Of a stretch of 10,289 nucleotides of DNA, positions 5,234-10,289 are shown piece after piece. A program made the translations under genes and the position numbers. The notes beneath the pieces are model-generated. The model was given only the letters and a program-made list of their open reading frames with translations. It searched no databases and had not been told where the DNA came from. Positions within the stretch are counted from its first letter, which is position 1; each line of letters starts with the position of its first letter. This stretch comes from an uncultured Ruminococcus sp. (GTDB lineage Bacteria > Bacillota > Clostridia > Oscillospirales > Ruminococcaceae), in the NCBI GenBank assembly GCA_946183385.1, contig CAMHBN010000050.1:1-10289 (forward strand), in the 5' to 3' direction.

Positions 5234-6741
5234 TCGTCATCCACCTCCCCGCTCTCGTCGCCGTCATAGAAGGCGTAGGAGTCCTTGCCGCCCTTCTTGG
5301 CTTTGTACAGCGCCTTATCGGAGGCGGCATACAGCTCCTCGAAGGTGCTTCCGTGCTCGGGGAAGAACGAAACGCCGATACTTGCAGATATCTTATAGTC
5401 GCCCTTGTCGCCCGAATAGTACGCCCTGTAGGCACTGCACAGCGACTCGCACTTTTTGCGGATAAACTCATCGTAGTCCGTATCATCGCTCGGACTGCTG
5501 TTCACGAATACGCAGAACTCGTCGCCGCCGATACGTCCGAGGAAGTCCTCGGTGGAAAAATCGGCGCGGAGGATACTGCCCGTCTTGGCGAGGACCTTGT
5601 CTCCGTAAGCGTGGCCGAGGGTGTCGTTGACGCCCTTGAAGTTGTCGAGGTCGAGCAGGATAAGCGCGTGCCGCTCGATACTCAGCGAGGAACCGAGGCG
5701 TCCGGATACGCGGTCGTTGAACGCGAGCTTGTTCAGTATGCCCGTCAGCTGGTCGTTGTTAGCCTTGGTGTCGAGTATCGCCACAGCCTGCTTTACGGGG
5801 CGTGTAAGACGTATCGACATCACCGTCCCGAACAGCACCGCGAGCAGAGCCGCGATAAGTCCCGCCATGTATATGTAGTACTGCATATCATTCTTCTCCC
5901 TGAGGATTATCCTCGTGGGGATAGAGCATATAACGTACCAGTCGTCCACGCAGGAATTGACCGAAACAAGGTAGTCGTTGTCCATTACCGTTGCGGAGGT
6001 CTTGCCCTCGACGCGTCTGATTATAGAACCGGGGAGCTGCTCGCCCTTTTCCTCGCCGCGTGACGAGTAGAGGATATCGTAGTCGGAATTGACAAGGCGA
6101 ATGTCCATATCGGCGAGAGTTTCGGGGTTGTCGAACACGGATTCGAGCTCGGAGGTATAGAAGGACATGACGAGAACAGCGTTATCGTGTACGCGCTTCA
6201 CGTAGTAGATACGCCTGAGGTCGCCCTTATATCCCGCGCACCAGCCGTCGTGGGTGCTCTGGCGCGTTATCATCGAGCTTAGCTCCTCGTACATGGTGTC
6301 GCCCATCAGCGAGGACGTGCCGTTGGATATCTTGCCGACGGTGCGGTTGTTGCGGTAGACGATGCCGTAGTCGCAGAAGTTGTCCATTATACAGAGGCTG
6401 TAGAGCTTCTCCGTGATGGCTTTCTCGGTGTTTATGGCTTCGTATTCGTCATTGTTCGGGTCGGTGGCGTCGTAGGTGTACGCCTCCTCCGAGCCGAATG
6501 CGAGGGTGCCGATAGTCTCCATTCGCGAGATGTAGCTGTCCATATTCAGCTTCATCTGCACATTCAGCGACGACGACATGGATATGACCTTATTCTTCAA
6601 GACCGTGTCCGTTTTCTTTACCGCGAGTTTCGTGAGGCTGAAGACAACTATGATGATGATGGCGGCATAGCCGATTATCATCGCTATCTGTAGTATGCGG
6701 ATATTCCTTAGACTCGGCCGTGACTGCTCACGTTTTCCCAT
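5230..6741 (-). CDS. Membrane-bound GGDEF diguanylate cyclase with extracytoplasmic sensor region
   Basis: A 503-residue protein that should make cyclic di-GMP from two GTP. TM helix 1 is at about residues 16-38 and TM helix 2 at about 288-309. Between them lie about 250 residues outside the cell, with the size and layout of a dCache-type sensor; the sensor fold is inferred. After a short RLTRPVKQAV linker comes the GGDEF domain (about 330-495), with DQLTGILNKLAF, LDLDNFKGVNDTLGH (metal-binding D364) and an intact GGDEF at 405-409, then ISASIGVSFFPEHG and ALYKAKKGGKDSY. The usual allosteric RxxD inhibition site, five residues before GGDEF, reads STED (396-399), so product inhibition through it is probably lost. 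AAGGAG lies six bases before the ATG. It is first in the unit with the solute-binding protein and divergent from the dockerin enzyme. Confidence 0.92.
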   Translation of the reverse strand: MGKREQSRPSLRNIRILQIAMIIGYAAIIIIVVFSLTKLAVKKTDTVLKNKVISMSSSLNVQMKLNMDSYISRMETIGTLAFGSEEAYTYDATDPNNDEYEAINTEKAITEKLYSLCIMDNFCDYGIVYRNNRTVGKISNGTSSLMGDTMYEELSSMITRQSTHDGWCAGYKGDLRRIYYVKRVHDNAVLVMSFYTSELESVFDNPETLADMDIRLVNSDYDILYSSRGEEKGEQLPGSIIRRVEGKTSATVMDNDYLVSVNSCVDDWYVICSIPTRIILREKNDMQYYIYMAGLIAALLAVLFGTVMSIRLTRPVKQAVAILDTKANNDQLTGILNKLAFNDRVSGRLGSSLSIERHALILLDLDNFKGVNDTLGHAYGDKVLAKTGSILRADFSTEDFLGRIGGDEFCVFVNSSPSDDTDYDEFIRKKCESLCSAYRAYYSGDKGDYKISASIGVSFFPEHGSTFEELYAASDKALYKAKKGGKDSYAFYDGDESGEVDDE

Positions 6742-6795
6742 ATCATGCTCCTTAAAAATGAAAAAGTCTGTAGAATAATATCATTAGTCCGTTTT

Positions 6796-6824
6796 ATTAT
6801 ACCACTGATTTAGTAGAAAATCAA
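6796..6824 (-). promoter_or_regulatory. Promoter of the cyclase - solute-binding protein unit
   Basis: On the minus strand, -35 TTGATT (6819-6824) and a perfect -10 TATAAT (6796-6801) are separated by 17 bases, with extended -10 TGG. An inverted repeat, TGATTT-N6-AAATCA (6806-6823), fills the spacer and part of the -35 box, where a bound protein would exclude RNA polymerase. Confidence 0.72.
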
Positions 6825-6899
6825 TGTATATTATGTGAATGCCTCCCGTTTTTTATTGATAATAGCTCAGTCACCGCCAATGTCTGACAATTTTATTTA

Positions 6900-6921
6900 A
6901 CAATTCGTGATTGTAAATACA
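6900..6921. promoter_or_regulatory. Small inverted repeats between the divergent promoters
   Basis: ACAAT-TCGTG-ATTGT (6900-6914) is followed directly by TGTA-AA-TACA (6912-6921) in a very AT-rich stretch 40-60 bases upstream of the hydrolase promoter. This is a position for an activator or repressor site. The arms are short and such patterns occur by chance in AT-rich DNA. Confidence 0.25.
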
Positions 6922-6960
6922 ACTTTTAGCATTTTGTGAACTTTTTCTGCATTTTATGGG

Positions 6961-6990
6961 TTGATTTAGCAAAACTATCCACTGTATAAT
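6961..6990 (+). promoter_or_regulatory. Promoter of the dockerin-bearing glycoside hydrolase
   Basis: -35 TTGATT (6961-6966) and a perfect -10 TATAAT (6985-6990), spaced by 18 bases. Predicted start is near 6997, giving a leader of about 30 bases with GGAGGTG at 7010-7016, eleven bases before the ATG. The -35 box is part of TGATTTAG (6962-6969), also present in the opposing promoter at 6806-6813. Confidence 0.72.
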
Positions 6991-7027
6991 TAGCATAGGA
7001 AATTTTAATGGAGGTGTTAATAACACT

Positions 7028-10000
7028 ATGGGAAAATCAGTTTTACGGCGCGTCATGTCATTCGGGCTGTCAGCCGTCATCGTCGCAGGGTCGACCGTAT
7101 TCCCTCAATTTGGTCAGACCGCGGCACAGGCTGCTGACGCGGGCATTCAGGACTTCTCTATCGGAGACGTCACTATGCTCGACGAATACAGCGTCAACGC
7201 ATTCAACAAGGAGGTCGAGTACCTTCTCTCATTCGACACAAACAAGCTTCTTGCGGGATTCCGCCAGAATGCGGGTCTCAACACCTACGGCGCAACACGC
7301 TACGGTGGATGGGAAAGCACCAACATCGCCGGTCACACTGTCGGTCACTATATGACCGCGATAGCTCAGGCTTATCAGAACCCCTCTCTTACTGATAAGC
7401 AGCGCTCTGACCTCTACAAAAGAATGACCACTCTCGTCGACGGACTCAGAGAGTGTCAGAAGAACTCAAAAGGCAAGCCGGGTCTGATATGGGCTCCCAC
7501 TCATCCCAACGGAACAGGTGTGGAGGTCCAGTTCGACATGGTTGAGGCTGGCAAGTCCAACATTATAACCGAGGCTTGGGTCCCGTGGTACACCATTCAC
7601 AAGCTTATGTCCGGTATCGTCGACATCTACAACGCTACGGGGTATGCTCCTGCAAAAGACCTCGGCTCAAATCTCGGTGACTGGGTCTACAACCGATGCA
7701 AGACCTGGAACGACCAGAAGCATCGCACCGTACTCTCTATCGAATACGGCGGCATGAATGATTGTATGTACGAGCTCTATGCCATCACAGGCAAGGACAA
7801 CCATGCTGTAGCGGCACATTACTTCGATGATACAAATCTTCACGAGACTATAGCGAAGGGCGGCGCAAACGTCCTCAACGGCAAGCACGCTAATACCACT
7901 ATACCTAAGTTCATCGGTGCCCTGAAGCGCTATATAATCTGCAACGGAAAGACTATCAACGGCGAGAAGGTAGATGCTACGCGTCAGCTCCAGTACGCCG
8001 AAGCTTTCTGGGATATCGTGGTCACTCACCACACTTACATCACAGGCGGAAACAGTGAGTGGGAGCACTTCGGTATGGACGATATCCTCGATAAGGAACG
8101 CACCAACTGCAACTGCGAGACCTGTAACTCGTACAATATGCTCAAGCTCAGCCGCGAGCTGTACAAAATAACGGGCGACAGCAAATACATGGACTACTAT
8201 GAGGCCACCTACTACAACTCCATCCTCTCCTCGCAGAACCCCGAAACAGGTATGACCACCTACTTCCAGCCTATGGCTACAGGCTATTTCAAGGTCTACA
8301 GCACACCGTTTGACAGGTTCTGGTGCTGTACGGGAAGCGGTATGGAGAGCATGTCAAAGCTCGGCGATACTATTTATATGCACGGCGACAATACCCTCTA
8401 TGTAAATATGTATCAGAGCTCTATCCTCAACTGGGCTGACAAGAATATGACTATCACCCAGAACAGCTCTATCCCCGAAGGCGATACGACCAAGTTCACT
8501 ATCGACGGCAGCGGTGCGGTCGAATTCCGTTTCCGTATCCCCGACTGGAAGGCGGGAGCTATGACTGTCAAGGTCAACGGCACAAAATATAACTATAAGA
8601 CCGTCAACGACTATGCTTCGGTATCTGGCGACTTCAAGAAGGGCGACGTCATCGAGCTGACTATCCCCGAGGAGGTCAAGGCTTATTCCCTCCCCGACAA
8701 GAACACCGTTTACGGATTCAAGTATGGTCCCGTTGTGCTCAGCGCTGAGCTCGGCAAGGCGAATATGGCTACGGGCTCGACAGGTATGAATGTAACTATC
8801 CCCAAGGACAAGATTACCCCCAATGAGACTATCAACATAAAGAGCGGCTCGGTAGCTCAGTTTATGCAGACCATAAACGACCACCTCGTTAGAGACGGCA
8901 AGTCGATGAAGTTCACACTTAAGGACACCGACCACAACCTCACTTTCACTCCTCACTTCAGACAGTATCAGCAGCGCTACGGTATCTACTGGAACTTCTC
9001 GGGCAACGGCTCGGCTGTTGAGAAGCTTCCGCGTGCGAAGTACAGCACTATCGATACTGTTCAGCCGGGTTACGGTCAGTACGAGAACGATAATCTCCAC
9101 TACATGATAGAACATAACACTCAGGGTGTCACTGACGACAGCACATACCGCTACGCTAAGGCTAACGGATTCTTCAGCTATCGTATGGCGATAGACAAGG
9201 ACGCAGAGTTCATGCAGCTGAAGGTCACATTCCGCAAGGCTGACAACGGCAAGACCATCCGCATCCGCGTGGGCGATACCGTACTCTATGCAGGAAAGCT
9301 CAACTACACAGGCAATAAGGACATCTATGACGTGAAGCTCACTATCCCGCAGGATGTCATTGAGCGCTGCGCTCAGTCCATTACCGCTGACGGCACAGAC
9401 TACGATGTGCTCGAAGTCGTTTTCACTCCCGATGACAATAAGGAGTCTGCAAAGGTATGCGACTTCATCTATATGACAGCGGTCAAGCCTGCATATGAGT
9501 TAGACAGCAGCATTGCCTACTTTGTAGACTGCGGCGACCACAACACATCTACCATCACAGGCAAGGATAAGCTCGGTATGTACAACTGCGTTACCGAGCA
9601 GCTCTACGGTCCCGACGAAGTAACGGGCAAGCAGTGGGGACTCATAGACGATCCCACCGATCAGTACAACGGAAGCTCCAAGAGTGCAGGCATCTATACT
9701 GCCAACACATGGTGCGACGAAGGAAATGCTGCTGACGGCAAGGATAAATCAGTAAGCTTCCGCTACACAAAGAACCAGTACGAGAACAACATCGCGCGTC
9801 ACCTCGACTACGCTTTCGAGCTCCCGCAGGGCGACTACACCATTGAAATGGCGTTCCGTGACCCGTGGGGCTGCTCGAAGAATCCCTCTGTATATGCTGT
9901 GGACGGCACGGCAAAGACGCTTGTTGCGTCGAACTGCGCGACCGACGGCACGGCTGTCAAGGGCAAGGCGACAGTCGGCGAGAGCGGTAAGCTCCAGCTC

Positions 10001-10267
10001 AGCTTTACTTCCGCAGACAAGGCTATCAACCTCTGCTACATCATCATCAAGGCAGACGGCGATACAAAGCTCCCGCAGACAGGCATAAAGGGCGACGTCA
10101 ACATCGACGGCAAGCTCTCCGCAGCCGACCTCGTCACATTCGAGAAGTACCTCGTAAATGAGGAGGCTCTCACGCGTGACCGGTGGCTCAACGCCGACGT
10201 CAACAGAGACGACTCCGCAGACGTATTCGATATGGTACTGCTGAGAAAACTCCTGCTGAACGCATAA
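7028..10267 (+). CDS. Cellulosomal beta-L-arabinofuranosidase, GH146/GH127 type, with dockerin
   Basis: A 1079-residue secreted enzyme that should release beta-linked L-arabinofuranose from plant polysaccharides or glycoproteins. Residues 1-35 are a signal peptide, with cleavage likely after AQA. The catalytic (alpha/alpha)6 barrel covers about 43-470, with RYGGWESTNIAGHTVGHYM near its start. The zinc-thiolate active site of the family is visible: E364 and C366 in CETC, C433-C434 in WCCTGSG (C433 the expected nucleophile), and E346 in GGNSEWEHFG as the expected acid/base. The GGNSxxEHF form looks more like GH146 than the Bifidobacterium GH127 enzyme. A beta-sandwich follows (about 470-665), then two further beta-rich modules (about 685-823 and 829-1010). 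A LPQTGIK linker leads to a type I dockerin at 1022-1079. It is divergent from the cyclase unit. Family is secure; GH146 versus GH127 is less so. Confidence 0.9.
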   Translation: MGKSVLRRVMSFGLSAVIVAGSTVFPQFGQTAAQAADAGIQDFSIGDVTMLDEYSVNAFNKEVEYLLSFDTNKLLAGFRQNAGLNTYGATRYGGWESTNIAGHTVGHYMTAIAQAYQNPSLTDKQRSDLYKRMTTLVDGLRECQKNSKGKPGLIWAPTHPNGTGVEVQFDMVEAGKSNIITEAWVPWYTIHKLMSGIVDIYNATGYAPAKDLGSNLGDWVYNRCKTWNDQKHRTVLSIEYGGMNDCMYELYAITGKDNHAVAAHYFDDTNLHETIAKGGANVLNGKHANTTIPKFIGALKRYIICNGKTINGEKVDATRQLQYAEAFWDIVVTHHTYITGGNSEWEHFGMDDILDKERTNCNCETCNSYNMLKLSRELYKITGDSKYMDYYEATYYNSILSSQNPETGMTTYFQPMATGYFKVYSTPFDRFWCCTGSGMESMSKLGDTIYMHGDNTLYVNMYQSSILNWADKNMTITQNSSIPEGDTTKFTIDGSGAVEFRFRIPDWKAGAMTVKVNGTKYNYKTVNDYASVSGDFKKGDVIELTIPEEVKAYSLPDKNTVYGFKYGPVVLSAELGKANMATGSTGMNVTIPKDKITPNETINIKSGSVAQFMQTINDHLVRDGKSMKFTLKDTDHNLTFTPHFRQYQQRYGIYWNFSGNGSAVEKLPRAKYSTIDTVQPGYGQYENDNLHYMIEHNTQGVTDDSTYRYAKANGFFSYRMAIDKDAEFMQLKVTFRKADNGKTIRIRVGDTVLYAGKLNYTGNKDIYDVKLTIPQDVIERCAQSITADGTDYDVLEVVFTPDDNKESAKVCDFIYMTAVKPAYELDSSIAYFVDCGDHNTSTITGKDKLGMYNCVTEQLYGPDEVTGKQWGLIDDPTDQYNGSSKSAGIYTANTWCDEGNAADGKDKSVSFRYTKNQYENNIARHLDYAFELPQGDYTIEMAFRDPWGCSKNPSVYAVDGTAKTLVASNCATDGTAVKGKATVGESGKLQLSFTSADKAINLCYIIIKADGDTKLPQTGIKGDVNIDGKLSAADLVTFEKYLVNEEALTRDRWLNADVNRDDSADVFDMVLLRKLLLNA
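10091..10264 (+). other. Type I dockerin module at the C terminus of the arabinofuranosidase
   Basis: Two EF-hand-like calcium-binding segments form the module, residues 1022-1079. In the first, ligands at positions 1, 3, 5, 9 and 12 are D1023, N1025, D1027, S1031, D1034. In the second they are D1057, N1059, D1061, D1065, D1068. Each is followed by a helix (LVTFEKYLV and MVLLRKLLL). Such modules bind cohesins on a scaffoldin or cell-surface anchor, so the enzyme is probably part of a cellulosome. The cohesin-recognition positions after the loops differ between the two halves (AA versus VF), so the module is not internally symmetric there. Confidence 0.93.
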
Positions 10268-10289
10268 TGATATCAACAATGAGCGCCGT

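Noticed and set aside
5203..6063. Long plus-strand reading frame opposite the diguanylate cyclase
   Set aside because: It lies antisense to a gene with intact GGDEF motifs, has no ribosome binding site or recognisable domain, and is explained by the codon bias of the real gene.
6871..7080. Minus-strand 69-residue frame in the divergent promoter region
   Set aside because: It runs across the hydrolase promoter and signal-peptide codons, with no ribosome binding site.
8354..9115. Minus-strand 253-residue frame inside the arabinofuranosidase gene
   Set aside because: Composition typical of an antisense shadow; the plus-strand reading is continuous and domain-rich throughout.

Overview
The window looks like a chromosomal segment from a fibre-degrading gut or rumen Firmicute, most likely a Ruminococcus-type Oscillospiraceae. 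The main reason is the last gene, a secreted glycoside hydrolase ending in a type I dockerin, the module that docks enzymes into cellulosomes. Strong Shine-Dalgarno sites, AT-rich intergenic regions holding sigma-A promoters with extended -10 boxes, and Firmicute-type protein families agree with this. The species cannot be fixed from the sequence alone. I see no rRNA, tRNA, CRISPR array, transposase or phage gene.

Layout. (1) Positions 1-320, minus strand: the N-terminal 106 residues of an ArsB/NhaD-type membrane transporter that runs off the left edge. (2) Positions 321-619: a divergent promoter region. (3) Positions 620-2756, plus strand: a compact operon of a GNAT acetyltransferase, a family 2 glycosyltransferase and a CaCA-type sodium/calcium antiporter, closed by a strong hairpin terminator at 2761-2790. 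(4) Positions 2829-3869, minus strand: a protein with the metal-ligand pattern of zinc-dependent phospholipase C / S1-P1 nuclease but no signal peptide, with its own promoter and a palindromic operator candidate in the leader. (5) Positions 3965-6741, minus strand: a two-gene unit in which a membrane-anchored GGDEF diguanylate cyclase with an extracytoplasmic sensor region is followed, with an ATGA stop/start overlap, by a sugar-type ABC solute-binding lipoprotein that has no permease genes beside it. (6) Positions 6742-7027: a second divergent promoter region. (7) Positions 7028-10267, plus strand: a 1079-residue secreted, dockerin-bearing GH146/GH127-type beta-L-arabinofuranosidase.

How the genes may work together. 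The most interesting unit is the right half. A solute-binding lipoprotein and a sensor diguanylate cyclase are translationally coupled and divergent from a cellulosomal arabinofuranosidase, and the two facing promoters share an 8-bp element at their -35 regions. I infer, without proof, that the binding protein feeds sugar information to the cyclase, so that c-di-GMP production responds to plant-polysaccharide breakdown products. The left operon and the phospholipase-like gene have no evident functional tie to this unit.
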